Part shown: piece by piece, positions 23,186 through 34,193 of the stretch
Layout of the letters: every line of letters starts with the position of its first letter
Numbering within the stretch: the first letter of the stretch is position 1
Origin: Diphasiastrum complanatum
Taxonomy: Eukaryota > Streptophyta > Lycopodiopsida > Lycopodiales > Lycopodiaceae
Assembly (NCBI GenBank): GCA_029204225.1
Contig: CM055110.1
Span: 39,685,515 to 39,749,514 of the forward strand
Direction of reading: 5' to 3'
DNA length: 64,000 nucleotides
Made by a program: the position numbers and the translations under genes
The notes under the pieces: model-generated
What the model was told of the DNA's origin: nothing
Seen by the model: only the letters and a program-made list of their open reading frames with translations
The model's database searches: none

Positions 23186-25299
23186 CTAAACATCATGCCA
23201 AGCCATGGATTCCAAGGCATTTTGTGCACTTGAAGATACATCAATTAAAATATTAAGTGCATAAATAATGTTGCCAAAGACAACTTGTCTTGCTTGATCC
23301 ATATGATTGAGCCTAGATGGCTCCATCTTCATATTCAAGATTCTTCTTGGAGTCCTCGGGTCTTGAGCTTGATCCTCCACTTGACTTGACTCCAAAACAT
23401 CAATGAATTGAATAAGGTGTTGATCCAAAGGTGCTTCTTCAAGTTTACAAATCTTCCACTCTTGAAAGATCACATTTCCACCATTGACAAATTCTTTGGT
23501 CGAAAACAAGTAGATTCTACAATCTCTACTTGAAGAGCAAAACACTACCATTATTCCTATCATTGAAATAGGATAATCTTTGGTCCTTACATTGGAATGA
23601 TCATGCACAAAGCATGTGAACACAAAGATTTCCAAAGCAAATGATGTTTCATCTTTTATGACTCTATTCAAACTATTACAAAAATAGTTATCCAATGAAA
23701 TTGCTTTATCAACAACAAATGTAGATTTGAAAACAGCCCATTTCATTGTCTTGTCATACAAAGTAATAAACACCATGAATCTTAAAGGTAAGAAACAAGT
23801 CACCTCATGTCTACTACTACTTTCCAAAAAGTATTCAAAGATATTAGCCTCTCCAATGCTCACCACCCTTGCAAGATGCACACTTGAATGGACAATTTGT
23901 ATGCAATTTGATGACTCGGCCATTGTCATTGAGGACTCCCTTGGAACTCTCATGCTTTGAGGCTGATCCTCAAGATCTTCCTCCTTTTGATGCTCCTCCT
24001 CAACGCAAGCAAGATCACACTTTGCCAAGATCTCCTCTTGAGTGATCTCCTCCTTTGCCAAGCTCATTCTTTCAAAAGCAACACTAGCTTCCAACTTAAA
24101 CAATATTCCATGTTTAAATCCCTTTGCAATGCAAACATCATTCTTCAAGATGAAACAAACACCATGCTTAAAGTGGACATCCAAACCACTTTCTAAGAGT
24201 AAACCAACACTAAGCATGTTCTTGGTGATTGATGGTACATAAAGGACATTTTCTAGATCCATGCATTTTGAGGATTCTAGACACAAAGAGATGGTACCAA
24301 CACCATCTATCCTACACTCTTCATCATTTGCAGTAAAGACAAACTTTTTAGCAGCATTGAAAGAGTGTAAGTTTGAGAAAAAGTCCTTTTCACAAGACAT
24401 GTGGGAGGTAGCCCCACTGTCGATCCACCAATTGTCTCTTGAATTGCTATTGCTTGTTGGTGAGGATGTAGATGCCATCAAGAATACATCTACTTCATCC
24501 TCCTCCTCCTCCTTTGCAAGGTTTCCTTGTTTGTCCTCCTCCACTTGTGCTCTTAGCCTCTTGTAGCATTCAGATGCATAATGCCCCTTCCTTCCACAAA
24601 AGAAGCATTTTTGTTGTGACTTGTCCTTTGAGCTTGATGCATCATCCTCTTCTTTGGCCTCCTTTGGATGCTTCTTCTTTCCATTGGTCTTCTTTTTGCC
24701 CATGACTGAGAAATTGGCTTTCTCATCACCATCCTGCAAAGACAAGGAACTCATCCTAGATTTTGTGTGGAGCATCCTACACTCTTCAGCCACTAATACA
24801 CTGTGAAGTTTTTCTATAGTTGGCAAAGTGTCTTGGATGGCAAAACTTTGGACCAAATTTGCAAAGTCATCTCCTAGACCATTAAGGACAATTTGTACAA
24901 GCTCTCCATCATGAATCTTCTCTCCAATGGAAGCCAACTCCCTATTTAGAGACTTGATTCTGAGTACATAATCATGTGCACTCTCCTCACTTCTCCTCAT
25001 GCTTTGCAAAATTTGATTGAATTTAAAGACTCCCAAGCCTCTTTAGCATTAGTACAAGCTGATACTTCTCTCAGCAAATCATTGCTCACATTCATCTTCA
25101 CACAATGAAGTGCAAGCCTAGATCTCTTCTTGTATCTAGCTAACTCCTGTGCACCTAGAGGTTCATCTTCATCTTCAATCAAGAACTCATAAAGGTCTTG
25201 GAGCACCAATAGTGACTCCATTCTAACCTTCCAAATAGCATAATTTGTAGAATTCAACCTCTCACTAGCTTCTAGAAGGTATGCTCCAGCAGATCCCAT
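23186..25299 (-). pseudogene. Copia family B gag-protease with shrunken pol remnant
   Basis: Gag starts at MGSAGAYLLEASERLNSTNY (ATG 25,299). A deletion near 25,020, relative to the copy at 46.1 kb, shifts the frame. From 25,036 a 616-codon frame stays open to 23,186: rest of gag, zinc knuckle CFFCGRKGHYASEC, then protease WWIDSGATSHM. After that the integrase HxxLGH and DDE core, YVDD and RNase H are gone. What remains are short collinear pieces of pol (IQIVHSSVHLA, GIMVVFCSSSRDCRIYLFST, TPRRILNMKMEPSRL, ERSFMDII just past the stop) joined by in-frame deletions. A copy of the 3' part lies at 52,791-53,699, so this form has multiplied. Confidence 0.85.
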
Positions 25300-26092
25300 C
25301 TTACTAGTGACTTCTACAAACAAGAAATAGATTTGATTGACTTGAAACTCACAAAGGTCTCACACTTGCAGTGTTTCACTCAAATTTGATTTCTAATCCA
25401 ACAAATGGACTTATAATCACAGTTCTATCACACCCTCACAAAGCTGGAATGAAGATAAGATGAAGTGAAAACTACTTTCAAACAAATCTTGCCAAGAAAT
25501 GGATTTGATTGTCTCCAGAAACTCACTAAGGTCTCTCTCTTGTAGTTTTTCACTCAAATTAGATTTCTATTCCAACAAATGGACTTATAATCTCAGTTCT
25601 AGCACTCCCTCACAAAGTTGGAATGAAGATAAGATGATGTGAAATCTACTTACAATCAAATCTTGCCAAATTTGGCTATTTTTGGACAAAAAAATGACTT
25701 AATCTCTTTCTTCCTTCTTGGTGTACTTTCAAGACCTGTTTTTAACCTTAATAGGACTTGAAATCAGCCTAGATTAATTAGATTCCATGAAACAAATTCA
25801 AATCTAATCAATGGCAAATGATCTTGGTAGATTATCCTAGGATCTCCACCAAAAATTACACCAATAGCGCACAAATTGAATTTTTTTGGATCAAATGAAT
25901 ACCATGCATTAAATAAAGGTTCAGAGGTGCCCACACATGTGGACAGTACAGATTTGGACCCCTACCAAGTTTGGGATCAAATCTCCTCACCAAAATCAAG
26001 ATTCTAGCTTGCCCTCTCAATACTAGCTTTTAGCACCAAAACTTGCTAAAAATGGATTTGCATTAGATCAATGGCTTATGCTCTTGTACTTG

Positions 26093-26104
26093 GCTCTGAT
26101 ACCA
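26093..26104 (-). other. Primer binding site of copia element 2
   Basis: Complement of TGGTATCAGAGC, matching the 3' end of plant initiator tRNA-Met, directly adjoining the 5' LTR. Confidence 0.9.
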
Positions 26105-26805
26105 TGTGAAAGTACTGTACTTTAGGACCATAAATGGATCTACAAAAGATCCATGAGAGTGATTGGATGCTTGCTTAACAATCTATCAAAAAACTAGACA
26201 CAAAAAAGTTGATCTAGATTGGCAATTTGACAAACAACAAGCATTAACAATCAAAAGCATTGATAAACATTGAAATCCGAGCCCACACGTGTGTACTACA
26301 GGCTGTAGTACGGCCTTCAACCTGAGAAACAAGTAGAAATTGATTTGGTCTCATTTGGATCACAAAAACTCAATGTACATAGTGAACTAGCTTGAGATTG
26401 CCAATGAGCTCCAAAAATTTTCTCTCTTCTCACTATGGAGAGAGGGAATACATAGCAAATTCGACTTCCTTCTTGAAGTTAGGTGGATTTCCAGCATGTA
26501 ATAAGGAAGTTAACTCACTCTCCTTGACCTAAAATGAAACCCTAGTCTATTTCCTAGAGTTATGCTTGGTAGGTAGCTAGTTGGTCAAATTTTCACCTTA
26601 AACTTAGGTGTAGGTCCTATAAAGTAGGGATGACCACCAAATAGACATGACCAACTCTCTTGACTTGACCTAACCTACATTAGGATGGGTTTCCCATGTG
26701 GCATCATGGCCTCACATGTGTGGGACCCACTTGTGTACACAATTTACACTATTCTACATGGTTTTTGATCAAGCTAGATTTGCCAATTTTTGGCAATTCT
26801 TCATA
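26105..26805 (-). repeat. 5' LTR of copia element 2
   Basis: 701 bp, nearly identical to 22,275-22,975 and to the LTR at 46,995-47,695. CACACGTGTG at 26,284. The outer terminus is mutated to CATA. Confidence 0.93.
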
Positions 26806-27664
26806 GTCTCATCTGATAAATGCTTGCAAACAAATAAAGTTGGTGTCCTACGAACACTAGCACTCAAGAAAAAATCAACAAATGTATGCAATGAGATAAA
26901 CCAACTTAGGTGAATAATTTTGGAGCCTGTGCTTATCTTCATAGCATTTTTAATATCAATGAGTAGCTTGCATCTCAAGGATTCAGAAACAATGCTGTCA
27001 GGAGTAGGCCACTCATCACTTTGAAAACTAGGCAATGGAATTGCTTCGAGCTTGCCAGAACCTCCATCTGTTTGTGGCGTATATAAAGATTCATAAAAAT
27101 AGATACCCCAATCTGCAAGATCCTTTGGACTTCTTCCTTTGTATTGTAGCTTTCCAACATCAGAGTGAATCACGTCTAATATTCCTACAAGTGATTGTGC
27201 GGGCTCCCATTCACTTATGCATGATGGATATAAATCTGAAAGAAAAAAACAATGTTGAAGCATTTAAATCATAATTTGAAGAGCATCAATAAAGAAAATC
27301 ACCTATGATTGTTGTAGAGTGCATATGTTTTGATATACTTACAATTACATTTTTGATGATCATGAGGATTGATATCATGTACTTTGATTTCTGAATGCAT
27401 ATATACATGCTGCAATAAGACTTCTGATATCGATTGACCTCCCGAGGTATTCTTAAACTCCAAAATTTTTGCTTTCCAATAAGATTTGTAAGTCATTTTT
27501 GCTCTTTTCTTTTGTCGAAAATTGCCCTTTGATGATGGATGCAACAATACACATGAGTTCTTCGTATATTTTGTTGGCTTCCAGTTATCAGCTTCATCTT
27601 TCTCATTGTAAAGAATCACAGAATCGATTGTAGATCTGGGTCTCCTCGCAATTGCTATTTTCAA

Positions 27665-28110
27665 AGCTTGGGCGCTCTCTGATATGTTACTTGATTTTAA
27701 TTTTTCGTATCACATTTAATCTAATGTGAATGACAACATAGTCACAGTTACTGCGTATACCATATTCTATGTAACTGTACATACTATATTTCTATAACTG
27801 TAACTAGTATAGTTAGAAAATTTCATTATACTAACCAGCATAGTAAAGTAGATTTAACTTGAGATATTGACGTCGGACAGATTAGCATGTGTCGGGCAAG
27901 AAAAAAAAACCAATGGGATACGTCCATGCTCCCCGGACACAAATTTCAAAGTTTTCTATATTGCATTTTTATTTTTTAGTTAATTTGAACTATGTTATGT
28001 AGATTTCAAATATGTGCATTTTGATTGGGCCTGGTGACGGTCGAAACTAAAGAAAAAAAATAAAAGTATCCTTACAAAGGGTCTTTTTGATATTGAGAAC
28101 TCCTCTAATG
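27665..28110. other. AT-rich interval ending in a MITE fragment
   Basis: No gene is recognised. About 27,990-28,107 matches 61,365-61,492, the right half of a MITE-like repeat, ending ACTCCTCTAATG directly before the second spacer copy begins. Confidence 0.5.
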
Positions 28111-28431
28111 AGTCTCTCACATAACTGTGCATGCCAATATCCCTCAAGTGAACCTGTGAAATGTTCCATGGCCCAAACCAAATGATCTACACTCTATTAT
28201 CACTGGAATCTACATCCCTGATGCACTCATGATATGACAGATTGACTTGACTTACCCACAATAGGCAGTTGAAGTTTATCTCCAGATGACAAACCTGATA
28301 CATTGCTTCACAACTACTTTGACTTGATCAAAATTGACTTACCGACTGCAAAAACAAAAAATCATCACACTCACCACTCACCAAGTGTCTCCAAAGTGTG
28401 ATTACTGATCCATTCTTCAACCTCTGCATGT
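28111..28431 (+). repeat. Second copy of the spacer, segment 1
   Basis: Colinear with about 12,717-13,038 (GTCTCTCACATAACT onward). Interrupted at 28,431 by copia element 3 and resumed at 34,849. Confidence 0.85.
28427..28431. repeat. Target site duplication of copia element 3 (left)
   Basis: CATGT, repeated at 34,849-34,853. The empty site near 13,037 has a single CATGT. Confidence 0.95.
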
Positions 28432-29086
28432 TGTGAAAAATACAGATCCTAAGTGGATCTAAACTCCAAGATCATTGGCTTGAATGCTTGCACTCCAAAC
28501 TACATAAGCTAGGAATTGGCAACACATTCTATGCTACCTAGAATGCAAAGAACTTGATCAAAAAGCATTTACCACAAATGGAAACTTCCATAAACATCAA
28601 GTGCGGCCCAAAATAGCATTATACAGTCCATAATACATCAGCCTACCACTTTTGGAAAGCACCTAAGATCATACACAATAGCTTGAAGACAATACACACA
28701 ACAATGCTCTCAATGGAGGAAGAAACAATGACAATGATCTATTGATCTCAATGAAGCATACAAAAGGTTTCTCCAACCTGTTCTCCACGACTTCCCTACT
28801 ATTTATGGATGAGGAAGATGACTCTCTCTCCTCTCTCTAGAAGGTACTTGACCCTAGATATTCCCTATATAGGAAAAATAGCTAAAAATGGCTTATATGA
28901 CCAAAATACATCAAAATGGTCTCATTTTGAAGGGTATGAAGTTTGACACTTCATCATACTGAAAAAATACAGTAAATAAAAACATTGTGGCCTGGTTCAC
29001 ACGTGCGAAACTCCAGAACCAAAACTATTTACAATTTTAGCCAATTTAGGCCTCAAACTAGCTAGGAAATGTTGACAATTTTCACA
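28432..29086 (-). repeat. 3' LTR of copia element 3
   Basis: 655 bp, TGTGAAAAATACAG to AATTTTCACA on the plus strand. CACACGTGC near 28,999, where the other LTR has CACACGTGTG. Confidence 0.95.
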
Positions 29087-31832
29087 CTCCCTCTTCAACA
29101 TTGGATGCTAGTTTCAACATAGTCTTTGAGCACATTCCAAGATTAGATCTATGCATTAAATATAGGTCCTTTACCAATGGTTTGGTGAAGATATCAGCCA
29201 CACACTCCTTTGAAGAGACATGTTGAAGCTCCACCTCTTTGGCAATGACTTGATCTCTCACAAAATGGTGAGCAATCTCAATGTGCTTGCTCCTTGCATG
29301 AAAAACAGGATTGCTTGCCAAGCTTTGGGCTGAAAGGTTATCACAAAGTATGATTGGAGTCTTCTCTGGTTCCAGCAAGTGAAGATCCAATAACATCCTC
29401 TTGATCCAAAGAATCTCCTTGGTGCATGTTGTTAATGCCTTGTACTCGGCTTCGGTGGAAGATAGAGAGATAGTTGGTTGCTTCTTTGATAGCCATGAGA
29501 CCACTCCATCTCCAAGATAGATTGCAAAGGCACTTGTTGACTTCCTATCCATTTGATCACCTGCAAAATCTGAATCTGAAAATCCACAAAGGTTAGGTGT
29601 AGTACCTCCATACAAGATGCCAAAATCTCTAGATCCCGAGATGTATCTAAGTACTCTCTTTCCTAGCTTCCAATGAGCCTCACTAGGATCTTGCATAAAT
29701 TGACTTAGTTTACCAACCACAAAGCTTAGATCAGGTCTTGTGATGGTTAACCATATAAGAGATCCTATTAGCTTTCTATAGAGAGTAATGTCCTTGAAGG
29801 ATCTTTCATTACTTCTTGTAGTTAGCTTTACATTTGATTCCATAGGAGTAGAAACAACTTTACAATCTTCCATATGAAACCTTTTTAGAATAGAGTTAAC
29901 ATACTTTTCTTGACATATGAATGTAGATTTAGAAGTTCTAATAATCTCTATTCCTAAGATATAATGAAGTTTACCAAGATCTTGAATTTCAAACTCTCTT
30001 TTGAGTGCCATCTTGATTTCATCTATATCTAGATTGTTACCACCACTTAAGATAATGTCATCAACATAGATCAAAAGTAAAGTGATATCATTTTCATTCA
30101 ATCTAAAGTAGAGAGAATGATCATACTCACTCATAACAAAGTTTTGAGAAAGTAAGAAGGAATTGAGCTTAGCATACCAACTCCTTGGTGCTTGCTTTAG
30201 CCCATACAAACTCTTCTGGAGATAGCACACATGATTAGGCTCATCATGTGAAACATAGCCCTCGGGTTGCTCCATGTAAATATCTTCTTCAAGATCACCA
30301 TTCAAGAAGGCATTAGTAACATCCATTTGCCACATATCCCAATCATAAAGAGTTGCAAGAGAGATTAGGATTCGAATAGTTACCATCTTTGCCACGGGTG
30401 CAAAGGTCTCATCATAGTCAATACCATATTCTTGAGCATACCCCTTTGCCACCAACCTTGCCTTGTACTTGTTGATTGATCCATCTTGATTTGTCTTGAT
30501 CTTGAAGATCCACTTACAACCAATTGCCTTCTTGTCCTTTGGAAGCTTTACCAACCTCCATGTGTTGCTTTTGATGAGTGCTTGATGCTCATGATCCATG
30601 GCTTGGATCCATTCCTTCTTTTGAATTGCTTCACCTACACAAGTTGGTTCATCAAAAGAGGTAAGAAAAGCAAAGTTAGAGTTGTCCACCACTTGCTTTC
30701 TTTTTTCATCATAGGTTAGCCTTGATGGCTTAGCCCTTTGCCTTTGAGTCTTCCTTGAAGTTTGCTTTGGAGTGGCATCTCCATCTTCATCCAAGACATC
30801 TTGCACATCATGATGATTAGTAGGCACATCAACATCAACATCAACAACATTGGAAACATTCTCTTCATGAAAGATGACATCCCTACTTATGACAACTTTC
30901 TTTGTAGAAGGAATGTACACTTTGTAAGCCTTGCTTACTTCACTATAGCCAACAAACACACCCTTCTTTGATGAAGGATCTTCTTTAGTTCTATCATCAA
31001 GTGTGATATTGACAAAACATGTACATCCAAAGATCCTACAATGCTTGACACTCGGCCTTCTACCATAAAGAACCTCATGAGGAGTTTTACCATCCAAGGA
31101 AGCACTTGTCCATCTATTACATAGATAGTTAGCACATGCTAAAGCTTCCCCCCAAAAAGACTTAGCAAGATTAGCATGTAGTCTCATTGCCTTGGCACAT
31201 TCACAAAGGGTTCTATTCTTCCTCTCGGCCATTCCATTCTGTTGTGGAGTCCTAGGACTAGACATCTCCCTCTTAATCCCATGTGCTATACAAAAGTCTT
31301 TGAACCTATTTGAGGTGTATTCCCCTCCATTATCAGATCTTAAGCATTTGATCTTTGTATTGAATTGGTTTTCCATTTCATTCTTGAACTTGACAAATGC
31401 AGCAAACACTTCATCCTTACTTTTAAGAAGATAGATCCAAGTATACCTACTAAAGTCATCAATGAAAGTTGCATACATCTTTGCCCCACCATTGCTAGTT
31501 GTACTAGAAGAATGAATATCAGAATGCACAAGTTGAAAAGCTTCTTTAGATCTAGAAGTAGATCTAGAATAAGCAAGTCTATGAGATTTGGACAAGGCAC
31601 AATGTTCACAAACACTATTGTTTGCAACAAGACTTTTAGGGAGACCAAGAACAAGCTCTTTCTTTGCCATTACCTCCAAAGATTTGAAGTTGGGATGGCC
31701 CAACCTCTTGTGCCAAACTTCTTGGTTTGTCAATTGCTCCCTAGCCATACATCCTTCATGATTAGAGATCACACATGCATCAAGCTTGAAAAGTTTACCA
31801 TGCCTCCTACTTGAGCAATCAAGGATCCACAT
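29082..31832 (-). CDS. Copia element 3 pol: integrase, reverse transcriptase, RNase H
   Basis: A 916-codon uninterrupted frame; its stop overlaps the LTR edge. Order: integrase zinc finger (HKRLGHPN at residue 41, CEHCALSKSH), integrase core with D104 (HSDIHS), D167 (RSDNGGEY) and E203 (MAERKN), RT with YVDD at 589-592, and RNase H SDSDFAGD at 752-759 with the STEAEYKAL block. All key catalytic residues are present. In copia elements these follow gag in one polyprotein. Here gag ends in another frame, with a 64-bp overlap around 31,769-31,832. The first residues before HGKLFKLDA are frame-shifted sequence, so no separate start is implied. A programmed frameshift at this point is not known for copia; a mutation is more likely. 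Confidence 0.93.
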   Translation of the reverse strand: MWILDCSSRRHGKLFKLDACVISNHEGCMAREQLTNQEVWHKRLGHPNFKSLEVMAKKELVLGLPKSLVANNSVCEHCALSKSHRLAYSRSTSRSKEAFQLVHSDIHSSSTTSNGGAKMYATFIDDFSRYTWIYLLKSKDEVFAAFVKFKNEMENQFNTKIKCLRSDNGGEYTSNRFKDFCIAHGIKREMSSPRTPQQNGMAERKNRTLCECAKAMRLHANLAKSFWGEALACANYLCNRWTSASLDGKTPHEVLYGRRPSVKHCRIFGCTCFVNITLDDRTKEDPSSKKGVFVGYSEVSKAYKVYIPSTKKVVISRDVIFHEENVSNVVDVDVDVPTNHHDVQDVLDEDGDATPKQTSRKTQRQRAKPSRLTYDEKRKQVVDNSNFAFLTSFDEPTCVGEAIQKKEWIQAMDHEHQALIKSNTWRLVKLPKDKKAIGCKWIFKIKTNQDGSINKYKARLVAKGYAQEYGIDYDETFAPVAKMVTIRILISLATLYDWDMWQMDVTNAFLNGDLEEDIYMEQPEGYVSHDEPNHVCYLQKSLYGLKQAPRSWYAKLNSFLLSQNFVMSEYDHSLYFRLNENDITLLLIYVDDIILSGGNNLDIDEIKMALKREFEIQDLGKLHYILGIEIIRTSKSTFICQEKYVNSILKRFHMEDCKVVSTPMESNVKLTTRSNERSFKDITLYRKLIGSLIWLTITRPDLSFVVGKLSQFMQDPSEAHWKLGKRVLRYISGSRDFGILYGGTTPNLCGFSDSDFAGDQMDRKSTSAFAIYLGDGVVSWLSKKQPTISLSSTEAEYKALTTCTKEILWIKRMLLDLHLLEPEKTPIILCDNLSAQSLASNPVFHARSKHIEIAHHFVRDQVIAKEVELQHVSSKECVADIFTKPLVKDLYLMHRSNLGMCSKTMLKLASNVEEGV

Positions 31833-33034
31833 TTACTTATCAAACATGCATCTCCAATGAACTCCACATCAAGTCCTTTGTCAATCATTTGACTTACACT
31901 AAGCAAATTCTTAGTGATTGAAGGAATGTACAAAACATTTTCAAGATTTGCTTTCCTATTTGTTGAAAGGGAAATAGGAATAGTGCCTATGCCTTTGATG
32001 TCACATTGACCATCATTTGCAGTGTAGATGATGTTACCTTCTCCCTCATAAGACAATAAGGATGTAAAGTATTCCTTATGTCTTGTCATGTGAGATGAGG
32101 CTCCACTATCAATCCACCAAGGATCATTATCATCTATGTTGGCTAACAAACTTGAAGTCATAACAAGTGATTCACATGTGTTATGTTCTTCCTCATCTAT
32201 TGTAAGATTTCCTTGCCTCTCTCCTTGCTCTCTTTTCTTCTTATAACATTCATTTGCAAAATGACCTTTTATCCCACAATAAAAGCACTTGAACTTTGAC
32301 TTATTGTTCTTAGTAGAAGAGGAAGAGGAAGAGTGATCATCATGATCAAAGTTACCACCTTTGGACCATTTCCCTTTGCCTTTACCTTTGCCCTTGAATT
32401 TGCCTTTTGTGAAGAAAGCCTCTTCACCTCCACCTTGCAAGGATGCACCATCAAGCTTTGATTGCAACCTATGTTCTTCAGCCAATAAGATTTCTTGCAA
32501 GTCAACCACACTTGGCAAGACTCTTTGAATGGCAAAACTTTGCACAAGGTTAGCATGTTCATTTAGCAAACCATTCAACATAACTTGGACTATTTCACCA
32601 TCTTTTATGTTCTCATCAATGCATGCTAAATCATCACTTAGGGACTTAACTCTCAAGATAAATGCATGAGCACTTTCACCCTCTCTTTGCCTACTAGAAA
32701 ATATTTGTCTCCTTAGGGTCAATACCCTAGATGTGGACTTTGATTCAAAGAGCTTCTTTAAGGCATTCCATGCCTCACTTGCACTTTGACACTTTCCAAC
32801 TTCCTTGAGAAGTTCATTTGTAACATTCATTTTAATGATATGAAGAGCCCTTTTGGCCTTCTTATCAAACCTTTGTTGCTCTTGAAGTGTGAGAGGTCTC
32901 TCTTCAATTTCTGCAACTATGTCCATGAGTTCATTCAACTCAAGTAAGGACTCCATCCTCACTTTCCAAGTAGAGTAGTTTGATGAACTCAACCTTTCAC
33001 TAGACTCTAGCATGATCCCACCATTGGAAGCCAT
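31769..33034 (-). CDS. Copia element 3 gag and protease
   Basis: The 421-codon frame starts MASNGGIMLESSERLSSSNY, the usual copia gag opening. Zinc knuckle is CFYCGIKGHFANEC, protease active site PWWIDSGASSHM, followed by the NLLSVSQMIDKGLDVEF linker toward integrase. The last about ten residues are out of frame because of the frameshift near 31,800. Gag forms the cytoplasmic virus-like particle and the protease matures the polyprotein. Confidence 0.92.
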   Translation of the reverse strand: MASNGGIMLESSERLSSSNYSTWKVRMESLLELNELMDIVAEIEERPLTLQEQQRFDKKAKRALHIIKMNVTNELLKEVGKCQSASEAWNALKKLFESKSTSRVLTLRRQIFSSRQREGESAHAFILRVKSLSDDLACIDENIKDGEIVQVMLNGLLNEHANLVQSFAIQRVLPSVVDLQEILLAEEHRLQSKLDGASLQGGGEEAFFTKGKFKGKGKGKGKWSKGGNFDHDDHSSSSSSTKNNKSKFKCFYCGIKGHFANECYKKKREQGERQGNLTIDEEEHNTCESLVMTSSLLANIDDNDPWWIDSGASSHMTRHKEYFTSLLSYEGEGNIIYTANDGQCDIKGIGTIPISLSTNRKANLENVLYIPSITKNLLSVSQMIDKGLDVEFIGDACLISKCGSLIAQVGGMVNFSSLMHV

Positions 33035-34181
33035 GATTCTAATGTTTCTTCAACTTTTAGGTTCTGTCCTAAAGCACTTAGCACTCACTTTTCTCTCAAC
33101 AAATGATAGATAAAGAGATCTATGAAGATTTAGGACCCTAAAACACTTCTATCTTGAACCTAGATGGTTTCCAAGCATAGAAAGGAAGATTGAAACACAT
33201 GCAACACTTTGCACACACTAAGAATGGATTACAAAATCAAACCAACCTGAACACACTCTTGCTTAAGCTCTCAAACTTTCCAGCAAGTGACCAAATCAAG
33301 TTATGGTGTGAAGAGTTACTTGCATTCTTAGAAAATACCCAACTAGGATGCCAAGATTACCTAGTAATGAACAAACTTGATCAACACACTAAGATATTGA
33401 TTCAACCTGTAAAACCACATGTAAACCACACTTCTAAAAGTTTATAAACTCAAGCAAGTGATAAATACAAGATTTAGAGGTGAATGAATGAGCACACTAA
33501 GTGAATCACAAGACTAGCTTCACTATCTTGTCAAATCTTGGTGTTTAGATGTAGATCTAAGATCACTTCACATGAGAATGTTCCTCAACCTGTTAAGAAC
33601 CTGAAAACACACTTGCATAATGGTTAACACCTTCCAGCAAATGATCCAATCAAATTACATAAGGAGAGTTACTTACATGCTCAACAAAGTACACCAAAAT
33701 TTATGCCAAAATTGATGACAATCTTTACAATATGCTCTTCACAATGGAGCTTACAATATGTTCACCCAAAAAAGGGGATCTTTCATCCAAATGGGAGCTT
33801 TGCTCAGCCTTTAGGAGAATTACAACTCACTCAAAAGAGCATTTGTCATCCACTTAAGGAGAAGTTTCATCCACTTAAGGAGAGTGTTCATCCAAGAATG
33901 GAGATTGTCAACAATAGGATTGAAAAGAACATCGTTAGTATTGAATATGCACAAGCCTCACAATCACAAATGATTAGGTGTTATGATCTGATCCAAAATA
34001 GTTTCTTTTCAGCCTCTGATCTTCAATAGACCTGAAATATGCTTTTGATCCACAAGTTCAACTCACAAAACAAAGGTTAGTAAGATTTGATCAACAAAGC
34101 AATGCAAAATCATGCTAGAACTTGATCAAACATCCAAATATCACCAAAAATGGAATACTTACTATAAATAGAAGCCAACCA
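33035..34181 (-). other. Leader of copia element 3
   Basis: 1.15 kb between PBS and gag. Short frames on both strands show no domain. The CATCCACTTAAGGAGAAG-type sequence at 33,780-33,900 is locally repetitive. It is probably untranslated, with packaging or dimerisation roles by analogy only. Confidence 0.6.
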
Positions 34182-34193
34182 GCTCTGATACCA
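34182..34193 (-). other. Primer binding site of copia element 3
   Basis: Complement of TGGTATCAGAGC adjoining the 5' LTR. Confidence 0.92.

Larger units (their letters stand above)
22275..26805 (-). mobile_element. Copia element 2 (family B), RT-less non-autonomous, 4.5 kb
   Basis: Flanked by 701-bp LTRs (22,275-22,975 and 26,105-26,805) and a perfect GTCTC target duplication. The two LTRs differ at about seven positions by eye, one of them in the terminal dinucleotide (CATA instead of CACA at 26,805). PBS complement GCTCTGATACCA is at 26,093-26,104. It inserted into an exon of gene C. The interior holds gag, zinc knuckle and protease followed by a shrunken pol remnant without integrase core or reverse transcriptase, so it depends on trans-acting enzymes. 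Confidence 0.93.
18130..27664. mobile_element. Candidate gene cassette: ORF A, CENH3-like, Ulp1-like, gene C (copia-interrupted)
   Basis: About 5 kb once the 4.5-kb copia insertion is removed. It carries a divergent pair (ORF A minus, CENH3-like/Ulp1-like plus) and a convergent multi-exon gene C. The left edge coincides with a break in repeat unit U and with a terminal-repeat-like sequence also found inverted at 4132-4193. No matching right terminus or target duplication is seen before the second U copy begins at 28,111, so the right limit is open. Mobility is inferred. A decayed host locus or an integrated viral segment are alternatives. Confidence 0.45.
21693..27664 (-). pseudogene. Gene C: multi-exon gene of unknown family, split by a copia element
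   Basis: Minus-strand exons with good splice sites: 27,343-27,664 (donor GTAAGTATA; start not found), 26,811-27,235 (acceptor TTTCTTTCAG) continuing at 21,918-22,274 beyond the copia insertion (donor GTAAGTAC), and 21,693-21,818 (acceptor CATGTCACAG, stop TAA at 21,693-21,695). Frames stay in phase across the splices and across the removed element. One in-frame TAG lies at 22,137-22,139. The protein includes SEVLLQHVYMHSEIKVHD in exon 1, DLADWGIYFYESLYTPQ in exon 2, then SDLMDQGWDSKTNNDIE after the insertion point. No known domain is recognised; a BAH-like reading of exon 1 is too weak to claim. It converges on the Ulp1-like gene with about 145 bp between stops. Confidence 0.6.

Noticed and set aside
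23727-24806. Plus-strand frames over copia element 2
   Set aside because: Antisense shadows of the gag-protease frame; no start context or domains.
27343-27664. BAH-domain assignment for gene C exon 1
   Set aside because: Only a loose W-x-AKILEF resemblance; conserved BAH core residues are not convincing.
31769-31832. Programmed frameshift between gag and pol in element 3
   Set aside because: Copia elements normally use one frame and the other copies here are continuous, so a mutation (or sequencing error) is the simpler reading.
33703-34029. Frame in the leader of copia element 3
   Set aside because: Antisense to the element, locally repetitive, no domain. Not supported as an extra gene.
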